NCBI RefSeq assembly: GCF_017305435.1
Contig: NZ_JAFKIP010000003.1
Coordinates: 310,001 to 374,000, forward strand
Reading direction: 5' to 3'
Length of the DNA: 64,000 nucleotides
Source of the DNA: Microbacterium sp.
Lineage (GTDB): Bacteria > Actinomycetota > Actinomycetes > Actinomycetales > Microbacteriaceae
The notes beneath the pieces are model-generated. The model was not told the origin of the DNA and ran no database searches. It saw only the letters and a list, made by a program, of their open reading frames with translations. Positions 36,264-45,662 of the stretch are shown here, in pieces (the stretch's first letter is position 1; every line of letters starts with the position of its first letter). The position numbers and the translations under genes were made by a program.

Positions 36264-38381
36264 CTACTTCTTCTTCAGCGCCTTCTCCGACCGCGGGGCG
36301 TGCCCCGACGCGGCGAGGTCCGCGTAATACGCGCGCGCCTCGTCCTGACGCGCCTGCTCGGCGCCCGACGCGATGGGGGACCGCACGTGCTCGGGGGCGA
36401 AGCCGTAGGCATCCACGAGATCCTGCGCGTGCGGGCGCAACCGCAGCGCGAGCCGGTCGATGTAGCGCGAGACGGATGCCGCGCGCTGCGTCGACAGGCG
36501 CCCGTTGATGAGGTACCACGCGAGGTGCTTCTCGATCAGATGCATGCCGAAGAGATCGCGCAGCCATGTCAGCACCTGCGCCGTGCCCGCGTCCTCCACC
36601 TTCGCGATGCCATCGCTGAACGCCTCCCACTGCAGCAGCTCGCCGTGTGCGCGCGCGGCCTCGATGAGCTCGGCCTGGTTCGCGTTGAAGATCGCGGCGG
36701 CCTCGTCGGGCGACGCCTTCGACGCCGGGCGCAGCCGCGCCGCGATGTCGGCGATCATCTGCTCGACCCGCCCCGCGAGCAGCTCGTGCTGCTGCTCGGC
36801 GCGCAGGCCCAGCTCGACCGACCGCGCCGTCGAACCGAAGTCGGCCACGGTCTGGCCGAGCCGGCGGAGGCCCGCGCCATGGAAGACCTTGCCCGCGGTC
36901 TGCTTCGCGGCGAACGAGGCGAGCTTCGCGGCATCCGCGCCCTTGAACTGCTTCGCGTAGTCGGCGAGCAGCCGCTTGCCCACGAGCTGCAGGAGGATGT
37001 TGTTGTCGCCCTCGAACGTCACGTAGACGTCGAGGTCCTGGTGCAGGCCGACCATGCGGTTCTCGGCGAGGAAGCCGGAACCGCCGCACGCCTCGCGGGT
37101 CTCCTGGATGGTCGACAGCGCGTTCCACGTCGAGAGGGGCTTGAGGGCGGCGGCGAGCGTCTCGAGGTCCTCGCGCTCCTGCGGCGTGTCGGTGCGCCCC
37201 GAGAAGACGGCGTCGAACTTGCGCAGCAGCTCGTCGTTGGAGAAGAACTGCGCGTAGTTCTGCGCGAGCAGGGGCAGCAGGCGTCGCTGGTGCTTGCCGT
37301 AGTCGAGCAGGACGACCTCGTCGCTGCCCGATCCGGAGTCGAACTGCCGGCGCTGGTTCGCGTAGGTCAGGGCGATGTAGAGCGCGAGCGCCGTCCCCGT
37401 TGTGGCGGCCCCGTCGAGCGAGACCCGGCCCTGCACGAGCGCACCGAGCATCGTGAAGAAGCGCCGGCCTGGGCTCGGGATCTCGGACGAATAGGTGCCA
37501 TCGGATGCCACGTCGCCGTAGCGGTTCAGCAGGTTGAAGCGCGGGATGCGCACATGGTCGAAGGCGAGCCGGCCGTTGTCGATGCCGTTGAGGCCGCCCT
37601 TGACCCCGTCGTCCTCGCTCTGGATGCCGGGGAGCATCGCTCCCGCCTCGTCGCGGATCGGTACGAAGAAGCAGTGGACGCCATAGTTCACGCCGCCCGT
37701 GATGAGTTGGGCGAACACCGTCGCGGCGCGCCCGTGCAGAGCGGCGTTGCCGAGATAGTCCTTCCACGCCCCGCGGAAGGGGGTGTGGATGACGAACTCC
37801 TCGGTATCGGGGTCGTAGGTGGCGGTCGTGCCGATGGATGCCACGTCGGAGCCGTGCCCCGTCTCGGTCATCGCGAACGCGCCCGGCAGCTCGAGCTCGA
37901 TGACGTCGCGCAGCCACGCATCGTGGTGCTTCTTCGTGCCGAGCTGGTAGATGGCCGAGCCGAACAAGCCCCACTGCACGCCCGACTTGATCTGCAGGCT
38001 CGGGTCGGCGAGGACGAGCTCCATGAATCCGGCGAGGTTCGCGCCGTTGTCCTCGAGGCCGCCGTACTCCTTCGGGAAGGCGCGGCGCGAGCCGTTGTTC
38101 TCGACGAGCAGCCGAAGCTGGCTGAGCACGCGCTCGCGGTGCTCCGGCATGGGCTGGCCGTCGATGCGCCAGAACGCAGGGTCCTTGATCATCTCGCGCG
38201 CCTCACGACGTGTCTCGCCCCACGTGCCGAGAAGGAGGTCGGTGACCGCGTCGATGTCGATGCGCGGCTCGTGCGCCTCCTCCGCCGAATGGGGGGCGGC
38301 GGGCGCCCCGCCCGCGGGCGTGCGCTTGCTCGTGGCGGGCTTCTTGGGGTGGATGTTCTCGCGGACGGCGGCGTCGGTCAT
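36264..38381 (-). CDS. Acyl-CoA oxidase/dehydrogenase family flavoprotein
   Basis: A 705-aa protein of the acyl-CoA oxidase (ACOX) class, longer than acyl-CoA dehydrogenases (~390). It has AMTETGHGSDVASIGTTATY at the FAD/acyl site, VFAQLITGGVNYGVHCFFVP, ALGALVQGRVSL-like helices, REACGGSGFLAENRMVGLHQ and VTFEGDNNILLQLVG, all ACOX features. It oxidises acyl-CoA to trans-2-enoyl-CoA, here maybe directly with O2. The ATG at 38381 has GAGAGGTG upstream. A dyad CGTGCACAC lies in its promoter region. Confidence 0.92.
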   Translation of the reverse strand: MTDAAVRENIHPKKPATSKRTPAGGAPAAPHSAEEAHEPRIDIDAVTDLLLGTWGETRREAREMIKDPAFWRIDGQPMPEHRERVLSQLRLLVENNGSRRAFPKEYGGLEDNGANLAGFMELVLADPSLQIKSGVQWGLFGSAIYQLGTKKHHDAWLRDVIELELPGAFAMTETGHGSDVASIGTTATYDPDTEEFVIHTPFRGAWKDYLGNAALHGRAATVFAQLITGGVNYGVHCFFVPIRDEAGAMLPGIQSEDDGVKGGLNGIDNGRLAFDHVRIPRFNLLNRYGDVASDGTYSSEIPSPGRRFFTMLGALVQGRVSLDGAATTGTALALYIALTYANQRRQFDSGSGSDEVVLLDYGKHQRRLLPLLAQNYAQFFSNDELLRKFDAVFSGRTDTPQEREDLETLAAALKPLSTWNALSTIQETREACGGSGFLAENRMVGLHQDLDVYVTFEGDNNILLQLVGKRLLADYAKQFKGADAAKLASFAAKQTAGKVFHGAGLRRLGQTVADFGSTARSVELGLRAEQQHELLAGRVEQMIADIAARLRPASKASPDEAAAIFNANQAELIEAARAHGELLQWEAFSDGIAKVEDAGTAQVLTWLRDLFGMHLIEKHLAWYLINGRLSTQRAASVSRYIDRLALRLRPHAQDLVDAYGFAPEHVRSPIASGAEQARQDEARAYYADLAASGHAPRSEKALKKK

Positions 38382-38478
38382 GGGAGCACCTCTCGAAGGA
38401 GACGGACAGAGAAGATCACTCTCGACCGTAGGAGTGTCACAACCGTCCCGCAAACGGATTGCGCACGAGCTACAAACC

Positions 38479-38498
38479 CGTGCACACCCGTGTGCACG
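38479..38498. promoter_or_regulatory. Inverted repeat CGTGCACAC upstream of the acyl-CoA oxidase gene
   Basis: Perfect 9-bp arms CGTGCACAC/GTGTGCACG with a 2-bp centre, about 98 bp upstream of the ATG. It may be an operator for a fatty-acid-responsive repressor (inference). Confidence 0.5.
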
Positions 38499-38511
38499 CT
38501 TCCTTGTATGA

Positions 38512-38563
38512 GACCGACACCCATGTCGAGTGAGACTCAGTCTCACTCGACATGGGTGTGGTC
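38512..38563. repeat. Near-perfect 52-bp palindrome G after the GH3 gene
   Basis: Arms of about 25 bp (ACACCCATGTCGAGTGAGAC and its inverse) meet at a single central base. It overlaps the stop of the GH3 gene (38562) and could act as a terminator, but no U tract follows. Confidence 0.8.
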
Positions 38564-40391
38564 ACAGTGCGACGCCGTGGCCGAAGCGGAACAGCGGGTC
38601 GGCCGTGTCGAACGGGACGTCCGGGCGGGATGCCTCGACGGCCGCCATCGACCGCGGGATGTCGAACGGGAGCCGCCCGGTCGCGGGCGCCGCCCCGGAG
38701 AGGATGTCCAGCAGGGCGGTCGGGTGCGCGCCCCAGTTCGCCGTCAGGGCGACGCCGGCCTCGGCGAGGGGCGTGAGGATCGCGGGGCGGTCCAGGAACA
38801 CATCGACGACGGTGGGCGCGGCGGCCGCGATCTCGCGCACGTGTTCCACCACCTCCGCGGGGAAATCGAGCGAACCGGCGTGGAAGAAGTTCTCGAACAT
38901 CGATCTCCGCTGCTCGTACGGCGCCTGCAGTCGCAGGATCGCCACGTCCGCCTCTGCGGGCGACGCCACGACCTCGCCGTACTGCGCGGCGACCTCGGCA
39001 TCGATCCCCTCGACGTAGAGCTTCGCGCCGCGGGCGAACGGCAGGGCCTCCGATGAGGACAGAACCGTGATCGATGCGCGCTGAGCATCCAGCCCTGCCG
39101 CGCGGTGCTCCGGGGCGCCCACGATCGCGGCGGCCTCCCCCTCATCGACGAACGGGTCCTCGAACAGGCCGAGCTCGAACTTCTCGCGCAGCAGGCGCCG
39201 CGCCGAGACGTCCAGTCGCTCCTCGGCGACGAGGCCGTCGCGGACGAGACCGATCAGCAGCGACGGGTCGTGCTCGCCGCCGAACTGGTCGGCACCGGCA
39301 TCCAGCACCTTCACCATCCGCTCGCCGGGCGTGAGGTGCTCGACGCCCCAGGCACGCGCGGCGAAGTCCGTACCCATGATGGGCTGGTCGGTGATGATCC
39401 CCCAGTCGGTGCAGACGATGCCGTCGAAGCCGAAGCGCTCGCGCAGCAGCCCCGTGAGCACGCCCTTGTTGAAGCCGAAGCCGACCTCCTCGTACTCGGT
39501 GGCGATCGGCATGCCGTAATAGGGCATGATCTGGCGCCCGCCGGCGGCGAAGATCGCCTCGAACGGCGTCAGGTGGTGCTCGAACTGCCCGCCGGGGTAG
39601 ACCTGCTCGCGTCCGTAGTCGAAGTGCGGGTCCTCGCCGTCCTTCTGCGGACCACCGCCGGGGAAGTGCTTGGTCATGGTCGAGACCGAGCCCGGGCCGA
39701 AGCTCTCCCCCTGGAAGCCGCGGACGTAGGCGGCGCCGAGTTCGCCGGTCAGCGCAGCATCCTCACCGAAGGTCTGCAGCTGACGTGCCCAGCGCGGCTC
39801 GGTCGCGAGATCGACCTGCGGGTGCAGGGCGACGCGGATGCCGACGGCCGTGTACTCGCGACGGGCGATGTCGCCGAAGCGCTCGACGAGTTCGGCGTCG
39901 CGCGTGGCGGCGAGCCCGAGCGGCTCGGGCCACTGCGAGAACGGGCCGGCCAGCAGCGCCGCGCCAGGGTTCTCGCTGAAGCCGTGCCGAGGATCGGTCG
40001 AGATCGTGACGGGGATGCCGAGGCGCGTGGATGCCGCGAGCTCCTGCAGCCGGTTGTGCCAGCGGGCGATGAGGGTCGGGTCGCTCGGCACCATGAGCAG
40101 GTTGAAGTGATTCATGTGCCGGCCGGCGACGTAGTCCTCGTTGGACGCGATGCCGAAGTTCGCGTCGCCCGGCGAAAGCTCGCCGTCCTCACCCATCGCG
40201 ATCATCGTCTGGAAGAACAGTCCCGCCTTCTCTTCGACGGTCATCTCGCGCAGCAGCAGCTCGACGCGTTCGTCGGTCGGCAGGCTCGCGTCGAGCCAGG
40301 GACGCGCGGTCGTGTCGCGGGGGATGTCGCGGGGCGTGCCCGCGGGGTCGACGATGGCGCCGGGCGCCGGGGCGGAGGCTTCGTTGCTCAT
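38562..40391 (-). CDS. Glycoside hydrolase family 3 (beta-glucosidase-like)
   Basis: A 609-aa GH3 enzyme. The N-terminal barrel has VTISTDPRHGFSENPG, VSTMTKHFPGGGPQKDGEDPHF with the substrate Lys-His pair, and the catalytic nucleophile Asp in FDGIVCTDWGI (about residue 322). The C-terminal domain (RASITVLSS onward) is intact and ends at FRFGHGVAL. No signal peptide is visible, so it acts inside the cell on imported oligosaccharides or glycosides. The ATG lies 6 bp after TACGAT. Confidence 0.93.
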   Translation of the reverse strand: MSNEASAPAPGAIVDPAGTPRDIPRDTTARPWLDASLPTDERVELLLREMTVEEKAGLFFQTMIAMGEDGELSPGDANFGIASNEDYVAGRHMNHFNLLMVPSDPTLIARWHNRLQELAASTRLGIPVTISTDPRHGFSENPGAALLAGPFSQWPEPLGLAATRDAELVERFGDIARREYTAVGIRVALHPQVDLATEPRWARQLQTFGEDAALTGELGAAYVRGFQGESFGPGSVSTMTKHFPGGGPQKDGEDPHFDYGREQVYPGGQFEHHLTPFEAIFAAGGRQIMPYYGMPIATEYEEVGFGFNKGVLTGLLRERFGFDGIVCTDWGIITDQPIMGTDFAARAWGVEHLTPGERMVKVLDAGADQFGGEHDPSLLIGLVRDGLVAEERLDVSARRLLREKFELGLFEDPFVDEGEAAAIVGAPEHRAAGLDAQRASITVLSSSEALPFARGAKLYVEGIDAEVAAQYGEVVASPAEADVAILRLQAPYEQRRSMFENFFHAGSLDFPAEVVEHVREIAAAAPTVVDVFLDRPAILTPLAEAGVALTANWGAHPTALLDILSGAAPATGRLPFDIPRSMAAVEASRPDVPFDTADPLFRFGHGVAL

Positions 40392-40397
40392 CCCGCC

Positions 40398-40403
40398 ATC
40401 GTA
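40398..40403 (-). promoter_or_regulatory. Putative leaderless -10 of the GH3 gene (TACGAT)
   Basis: TACGAT lies exactly 6 bp before the ATG. Confidence 0.45.
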
Positions 40404-40423
40404 AACCGAACAGCACTAGGTTT

Positions 40424-42487
40424 CTAGACTGCGGCGGCGATCACCTCGAGGACGGACTCGCCGTACGCCTCGCGCTTCTTCGCACCGATGCCGGTGATGC
40501 CGTCGAGGTCCACCATCGAAGCGGGGCGCTGCTCGGCGAGGGCGCGGAGCGTGGCATCCCCGAACACGATGTACGCCGGGACGCCCTGCTCCTTCGCGAT
40601 GCCCGCCCGCCACGCGCGCAGCGCCTCGAACAGGTCGCGATCCCCGTCGACGAGGGTGTCGGATGCCGCGGCCTTCCGCACCCGCGACGCTCCCCCCGAG
40701 CGTCCCAGCACGTCACGGCGGAGCGGCACCGCGGCCTCGCCGCGCAGCACGTCACCCGCCCGCTCCCCCGGGACGAGGACGCCGTAGTCGCCCTGCGCGG
40801 CGACGATGCCGCCGGCCAGCAGCTGCCGGATGACGCTGCGCCAGTCCTGATCGCTGAGGTCGGCACCGAGGCCGTAGGTGGAGAGGGCATCGTGCTTCTG
40901 CTGGCGGATGCGCTCGGTCGAGGCCCCCCGCAGGATGTCGATGAGGTGACCCGCCCCGAAAGCCTGATTCCGCTCGCGCTGCAGGCGGATGATCGTGGAG
41001 AGGAGCTTCTGCGCGGGAACCAGCCCGTCGAAGGTGTCGGCCGGCGTGAGACACGTGTCGCAGTTGCCGCAGGGCCCCGACTCCTGCCCGAAGTACGCGA
41101 GGAGGTTCTGCCGGCGGCACGCCACCGTCTCACAGAGCGCGAGCATCGCGTCGAGGTGCTGGCCGAGGCGCTGCTTGTATGCGCGCTCACCCGGTGACTG
41201 GTCGATGAGACGCCGCTGCTGGACGACATCCCCCAGGCCGTACGCCATCCACGCCACCGAGGGCTCGCCGTCGCGACCGGCGCGGCCGGTCTCCTGGTAG
41301 TACCCCTCGACCGACTTCGGCAGGTCGATGTGCGCGACGAAACGCACGTCGGGCTTGTCGATGCCCATGCCGAACGCGATCGTGGCGACCATCACGACGC
41401 CGTCCTCACGGAGGAAGCGGCCCTGGTTGCGGGCCCGGACCCCGGCATCCAACCCCGCGTGATACGGGAGCGCGTCGATACCCTGCGTGCGCAGGTACTC
41501 GGCCGTCTGCTCGACCGACTTGCGGCTGAGAGCGTAGACGATGCCCGCCGACCCGGTCGGCTGCGCCCGGATGAACTGCAGGAGCTGGCGGCGCGGGTCG
41601 ACCTTGGGCTCGATGCGGTACTGGATGTTCGGGCGGTCGAAGCTCGCGACGAAGTGACGCGCGTCCGGCAGGTCGAGGCGCTCGGTGATCTCCTTGTGCG
41701 TCGCGCGCGTCGCCGTCGCGGTGAGCGCCATGCGCGGGACACCCGGGAAGCGCTCCGCGAGGTCGCCGAGCGCGAGATAGTCGGGGCGGAAGTCGTGGCC
41801 CCACTGGCTGACGCAGTGGGCCTCGTCGATCGCGATGACGCTCAGCGTGCCGCGCTGCAGGAGCGTGGTCGTCGCCGCGCCGCTCAGCCGCTCGGGCGCC
41901 ACGTAGAGGAGGTCGAGGTCGCCCGCGAGGTAGGCCTGCTCGACGCTCGCCCGCTCGGCGGAGGACTGGGTCGAGTTCAGGTAGGCGGCATTGACGCCGT
42001 TCGCGATGAGGGCGTCGACCTGATCGTGCATCAGGGCGATCAGGGGGCTCACGACGAGCCCCGTACCGGGGCGCACGAGCGCGGGGATCTGGTACGTGAT
42101 CGACTTGCCGCCACCGGTCGGCATCAGGACGAGCGCGTCCCCGCCGGAGACGACCTGATCGACGATCGCGGCCTGGTCGCCGCGGAAGTCGTCGTAGCCG
42201 AACACGTCCTTCAGGACGGCGCGCGCGTCTTCGCCCGTGCGATCGCGGCCGAGGCGAGCACGGGCCGGGACGGAGACGGGGGATGCCGCGGGCGCTGCTC
42301 CGGGCTGCCGGGGCGTGCCGGTCTCGCGCGATGAGGCGATCGTCGCCCGCGCGAGCGCGCCCGCGTAGCCGTCGAACTCGGGCGGCGGGGCGGTCTCGTC
42401 GTCGTCCGGCGGCGTCAGCGCGTCGACATCCCACGGGACATCCGCGTACGGATCGTCGTACGGGTCACCGAGGGTCTGCGAGCTCAC
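40424..42487 (-). CDS. recQ: ATP-dependent DNA helicase RecQ
   Basis: A 687-aa RecQ helicase of DNA repair. After a ~85-residue acidic/disordered extension it has FGYDDFRGDQAAIVDQV, Walker A LMPTGGGKSITYQ (about residue 120), IDEAHCVSQWGHDFRPDY, FDRPNIQYR, and ETGRAGRDGEPS, then the zinc cysteines (VACRRQNLLAYFGQ, CGNCDTC), an RQC domain and a terminal HRDC domain (DLFEALRAWRAGIAKEQ). The GTG follows TAGCCT by 6 bp. Confidence 0.95.
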   Translation of the reverse strand: MSSQTLGDPYDDPYADVPWDVDALTPPDDDETAPPPEFDGYAGALARATIASSRETGTPRQPGAAPAASPVSVPARARLGRDRTGEDARAVLKDVFGYDDFRGDQAAIVDQVVSGGDALVLMPTGGGKSITYQIPALVRPGTGLVVSPLIALMHDQVDALIANGVNAAYLNSTQSSAERASVEQAYLAGDLDLLYVAPERLSGAATTTLLQRGTLSVIAIDEAHCVSQWGHDFRPDYLALGDLAERFPGVPRMALTATATRATHKEITERLDLPDARHFVASFDRPNIQYRIEPKVDPRRQLLQFIRAQPTGSAGIVYALSRKSVEQTAEYLRTQGIDALPYHAGLDAGVRARNQGRFLREDGVVMVATIAFGMGIDKPDVRFVAHIDLPKSVEGYYQETGRAGRDGEPSVAWMAYGLGDVVQQRRLIDQSPGERAYKQRLGQHLDAMLALCETVACRRQNLLAYFGQESGPCGNCDTCLTPADTFDGLVPAQKLLSTIIRLQRERNQAFGAGHLIDILRGASTERIRQQKHDALSTYGLGADLSDQDWRSVIRQLLAGGIVAAQGDYGVLVPGERAGDVLRGEAAVPLRRDVLGRSGGASRVRKAAASDTLVDGDRDLFEALRAWRAGIAKEQGVPAYIVFGDATLRALAEQRPASMVDLDGITGIGAKKREAYGESVLEVIAAAV

Positions 42488-42493
42488 TCCCCC

Positions 42494-42499
42494 AGGCTA
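42494..42499 (-). promoter_or_regulatory. Putative leaderless -10 of recQ (TAGCCT)
   Basis: TAGCCT lies exactly 6 bp before the recQ GTG, supporting GTG as the start. Confidence 0.45.
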
Positions 42500-42541
42500 A
42501 CCGCGCCGCCCGACATCCGGAGCGGGCTGTGGACACTCCGC

Positions 42542-45169
42542 CTACAGTCGCACCACCTCGAGGACGCGGACGATCGCCGCACCTTCGTCGACGGATGCCT
42601 CGAGGTCGACCTCCGCACGGATCCGCCAGTCGTGGTCGCCGGCCGGGTCGTCGATCGTCTGCTCGACGCGCCAGACCCCGCTCGCGGCGGCGGACTCGTC
42701 GATCGCGCACAGCCGGGGCGAGCGGGCGGGCCCGCCGGTCAGGATCTCGTCGTGCTCGTCGTAGTAGGCATCCAGAGCCTCCGGCCAGCGGGCGTCGGGG
42801 TCGAGGGCGACGAGCGCGTCGTCGTCCTGCATGGCGGCGAGCTGGACGCGGCGGAACAGTTCGTTGCGAACGAGGACCGTGAAGGCGCGACGGTTCGCGA
42901 GGATCGATGGCGGTGCCGGTGGGACGACGGGGGCGTCGTCCTCGGGGAGGTGCGCGGCGCCGTCCACGAGCGCCGACCATTCGTCGACGAGACTCGAGTC
43001 GACCTGGCGGACGAGCTCGCCGAGCCACTCGATGATGTCCATGAGCTCGTCCGTGCGCGCTTCGGCGGGCACGGTCTGACGGATCGCGCGATAGGCGTCC
43101 GACAGGTACCGCAGCACGAGGCCCTCGCTGCGCTGCAGCTGGTAGAACGACACGTACTCGGCGAACGACATCGCCCGCTCGAACATGTCGCGGACGACCG
43201 ATTTCGGGCTCAGCGCGAAGTCGCGCACCCACGGCTGACTCGACGCGAAGACCTCGTACGACTGCGCGAGAAGCTCGTCGAGGGGCTTCGGGTAGGAGAT
43301 CGCCTCGAGCAGCGCCATCCGCTCGTCGTACTCGATGCCGTCGCGCTTCATCGCGGCGACCGCCTCTCCCCGCGCCTTGAACTCCTGCTGCGACAGGATC
43401 GCGCGCGGATCGTCGAGGGTCGCCTCGATGATGCTCACGACGTCGAGGGCGTACTGGCCCGTGCCGACGGTCGCGCGTGCGGAACTCCTTCGATCCGCGC
43501 CGGATTCGCCCGGTTCGGGGCATTCCGCGGTACTGGGGTCCGATTCGAAGGAGTTCTGCACGTCGTCGCCGGGATCGTCGGGCGACAGCAGCCCGATCGC
43601 GGCGAGCGCGAACGGCGACAGGGGCTGGTTAAGGGCGAAGTTCGGCTGCAGGTCGATCGTGAGCCGGATGTGTGCGGGCCCCGCACCGTCGCGGACGATC
43701 TCGACGATCCCGGCGTCCACCAGCGTGCGGAAGATCGCGATCGCCCGACGCGCGAGGGCGTACCTCCGCGCACGGGGCTCGTGGTTGTCGAACACGAGCG
43801 AGCGGACGTTCCCGAACACGTCGCCGCCGCGGCCGATGACGTTGATCATCATCGCCGCGGTCAGCTTCAGCTGCGGCACGAGGGGTTCCGGCGGCGCGGC
43901 GATGAGGCGCTCTGACGACCCCTCGCCCCAGTTGACGACCCCCGTCGGCGCCTTCTTCCGTACGATCTTCTTGCGCTTGGCCGCATCATCGCCGGCCTTC
44001 GCCAGCGCGACGGCGTTCTCGATCTCCCACTCGGGCGCCATCACGATCACATTGCCGTACGGGTCGTACCCGGCCCGGCCGGCGCGGCCCGCGACCTGGT
44101 GGAACTCGCGCGCCGTGAGCTGGCGCATCTTCGTGCCGTCGTACTTGCTGAGCGCCGTGATCACGACCGTGCGGATCGGCACGTTGATGCCCACGCCGAG
44201 CGTGTCGGTGCCGCAGATGACCTTCAGCAGTCCCCGCTGCGCGAGCGTCTCGACGAGCCGTCGGTAGCGCGGCAGCATGCCCGCGTGGTGCACGCCGATC
44301 CCGGCACGTACGAGCCGCGACAGCGTCTTGCCGAACCCCGTCGTGAAGCGGAATGCGCCGATCGCCTCGGCGATCTCGTCGCGCTGCGCGCGCGTCGTGA
44401 GCGAGAGGGATGCCAGGGCCTGCGCCCGCTCGAGGGCCGCCGCCTGCGCGAAGTGCACGATGTAGACGGGCACTTCGCGCTCGTCGAGGAGCATCGTCAG
44501 CACTTCGTGCACGGGACGTCGCTCGTAGGAGAAGTGCAGCGGCACGGGGCGTTCCACCCCCGTGACCTCCGCGACGGCGCGGCCGGTGCGGCGGGCGAGG
44601 TCGTCGGCGATCGCCGACACATCTCCGAGCGTCGCGGACATGAGGAGGAACTGCGCGCGGTTCAGCAGGAGCAGCGGCACCTGCCACGCCCAGCCTCGCT
44701 CGGGGTCTCCGTAGAAGTGGAACTCGTCCATCACGACCTGGTCGACCGAGGCATCCGCCCCCTGGCGCAGCGCGACGTTCGCGAGGATCTCGGCCGTGCA
44801 GCAGATGATCGGCGCGTCCGGGTTCACCGACGAGTCGCCCGTGACCATGCCGACGTTCGCGGCGCCGAAGATCTCGACGAGCGCGAAGAACTTCTCGCTC
44901 ACGAGCGCTTTGATCGGGGCCGTGTAATAGGAGCGACCCCCGGATGCCAGGCACGCGGCGTGCGCCGCGATGGCGACGAGCGACTTCCCCGTCCCCGTCG
45001 GAGTGGACAGGATCACGTGCGCTCCCGACACGAGCTCCATGACGGCCTCGTCCTGCGCGGGGTACAGCTCGAGCCCGCGCCCGCCCGCCCAGCGGACGAA
45101 GCCATCGTACGCGGCATCCGCCGACGCCCCCGGCGGTACGGCCTCGATCAGCGGCAGCGACGAACTCAC
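42542..45169 (-). CDS. Ski2-like DEAD/DEAH helicase with DUF3516 domain
   Basis: An 875-aa superfamily 2 helicase of a class frequent in actinobacteria. Helicase motifs: LSTPTGTGKSLVAI (about residue 55), VVMDEFHFYGD (DEFH instead of DExH), LLMSATLGDV, LLKVICGTDTLGVGIN and HQVAGRAGRAGYD. The remainder is DUF3516: YALDVVSIIEATLDDPRAIL and ALLEAISYPKPLDELL. Just before that strand, a ~27-residue segment (VQNSFES... to GADRRSS) is encoded by repeat A copy 2 and looks like an in-frame insertion. RNA processing is the likely role. The GTG start has GAGGG upstream. Confidence 0.9.
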   Translation of the reverse strand: MSSSLPLIEAVPPGASADAAYDGFVRWAGGRGLELYPAQDEAVMELVSGAHVILSTPTGTGKSLVAIAAHAACLASGGRSYYTAPIKALVSEKFFALVEIFGAANVGMVTGDSSVNPDAPIICCTAEILANVALRQGADASVDQVVMDEFHFYGDPERGWAWQVPLLLLNRAQFLLMSATLGDVSAIADDLARRTGRAVAEVTGVERPVPLHFSYERRPVHEVLTMLLDEREVPVYIVHFAQAAALERAQALASLSLTTRAQRDEIAEAIGAFRFTTGFGKTLSRLVRAGIGVHHAGMLPRYRRLVETLAQRGLLKVICGTDTLGVGINVPIRTVVITALSKYDGTKMRQLTAREFHQVAGRAGRAGYDPYGNVIVMAPEWEIENAVALAKAGDDAAKRKKIVRKKAPTGVVNWGEGSSERLIAAPPEPLVPQLKLTAAMMINVIGRGGDVFGNVRSLVFDNHEPRARRYALARRAIAIFRTLVDAGIVEIVRDGAGPAHIRLTIDLQPNFALNQPLSPFALAAIGLLSPDDPGDDVQNSFESDPSTAECPEPGESGADRRSSARATVGTGQYALDVVSIIEATLDDPRAILSQQEFKARGEAVAAMKRDGIEYDERMALLEAISYPKPLDELLAQSYEVFASSQPWVRDFALSPKSVVRDMFERAMSFAEYVSFYQLQRSEGLVLRYLSDAYRAIRQTVPAEARTDELMDIIEWLGELVRQVDSSLVDEWSALVDGAAHLPEDDAPVVPPAPPSILANRRAFTVLVRNELFRRVQLAAMQDDDALVALDPDARWPEALDAYYDEHDEILTGGPARSPRLCAIDESAAASGVWRVEQTIDDPAGDHDWRIRAEVDLEASVDEGAAIVRVLEVVRL
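43481..43560. repeat. Palindromic repeat family A, copy 2 (in frame inside the DUF3516 helicase)
   Basis: Left arm GGAACTCCTTCGATCC (43481-43496) and right arm GATTCGAAGGAGTTC (43542-43556). From AACTCC to CTGCAC it spans 79 bp, exactly as copy 3. On the coding (minus) strand it reads VQNSF...GADRRSS without a stop and in the same phase as copies 3 and 4. Confidence 0.85.
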
Positions 45170-45232
45170 CCCTCGAGTCTGCCCCACCCGCTGCCCGCCC
45201 GCCCCGCCCGTGCGCCGAACGGCGGGCCGGGA

Positions 45233-45238
45233 TAGCGT
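45233..45238 (+). promoter_or_regulatory. Putative -10 of the YjdJ-type acetyltransferase gene (TAGCGT)
   Basis: TAGCGT lies 27 bp before the ATG; GAAGGAGG is the ribosome-binding site in the leader. Confidence 0.35.
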
Positions 45239-45265
45239 GGAGGCATCCCCGACGAAGGAGGCAGC

Positions 45266-45652
45266 ATGACTGACGAGACCCGGAACGACGGCGACATCGA
45301 GGTCGTGCGCAACGATGCGGCCGAGCGGTACGAGATCGTCGTCGACGGCACGGTCGCGGGGTTCACCGAGTTCGCCCCGGATGCGCGCGGCCGCCTCGTC
45401 TTCCCGCACACCGAGGTCGACCCGGCCTTCAGCGGCCGCGGCCTCGCCACGACGCTCGTCCGGGCCGCGATGGAGGATGCCGCCGACCGCGGCGAGACGG
45501 TCGTGCCGGTGTGCCCGTTCGTCGTCACGTACCTGCAGAAGCACGAGGTGCCGGGGTTGAAGATCCACTGGCGCGAGCGCGATGTCGAGGTCGCCGAGCA
45601 CGCGCCGACCATCGAGCGCGGACCGTCCGACGAGGGCATCGGCCGCGGATGA
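45266..45652 (+). CDS. GNAT-like N-acetyltransferase (YjdJ / Acetyltransf_CG type)
   Basis: A 128-aa protein with the compact YjdJ-type GNAT core: RYEIVVDGTVAGFTEF, VFPHTEVDPAFSGRGLATTLV holding the acetyl-CoA loop (GRGLA), and a Cys in VVPVCPFVVTYLQKH which is typical of this group. The family is of unknown substrate. GAAGGAGG precedes the ATG. The pirin gene starts 10 bp after the stop and probably shares the transcript. Confidence 0.9.
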   Translation: MTDETRNDGDIEVVRNDAAERYEIVVDGTVAGFTEFAPDARGRLVFPHTEVDPAFSGRGLATTLVRAAMEDAADRGETVVPVCPFVVTYLQKHEVPGLKIHWRERDVEVAEHAPTIERGPSDEGIGRG

Positions 45653-45662
45653 CGGACCGACG

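Noticed and set aside
35955-39056. A 1033-codon plus-strand frame
   Set aside because: Antisense shadow of the acyl-CoA oxidase gene, rich in Arg/Glu/Val without domains.
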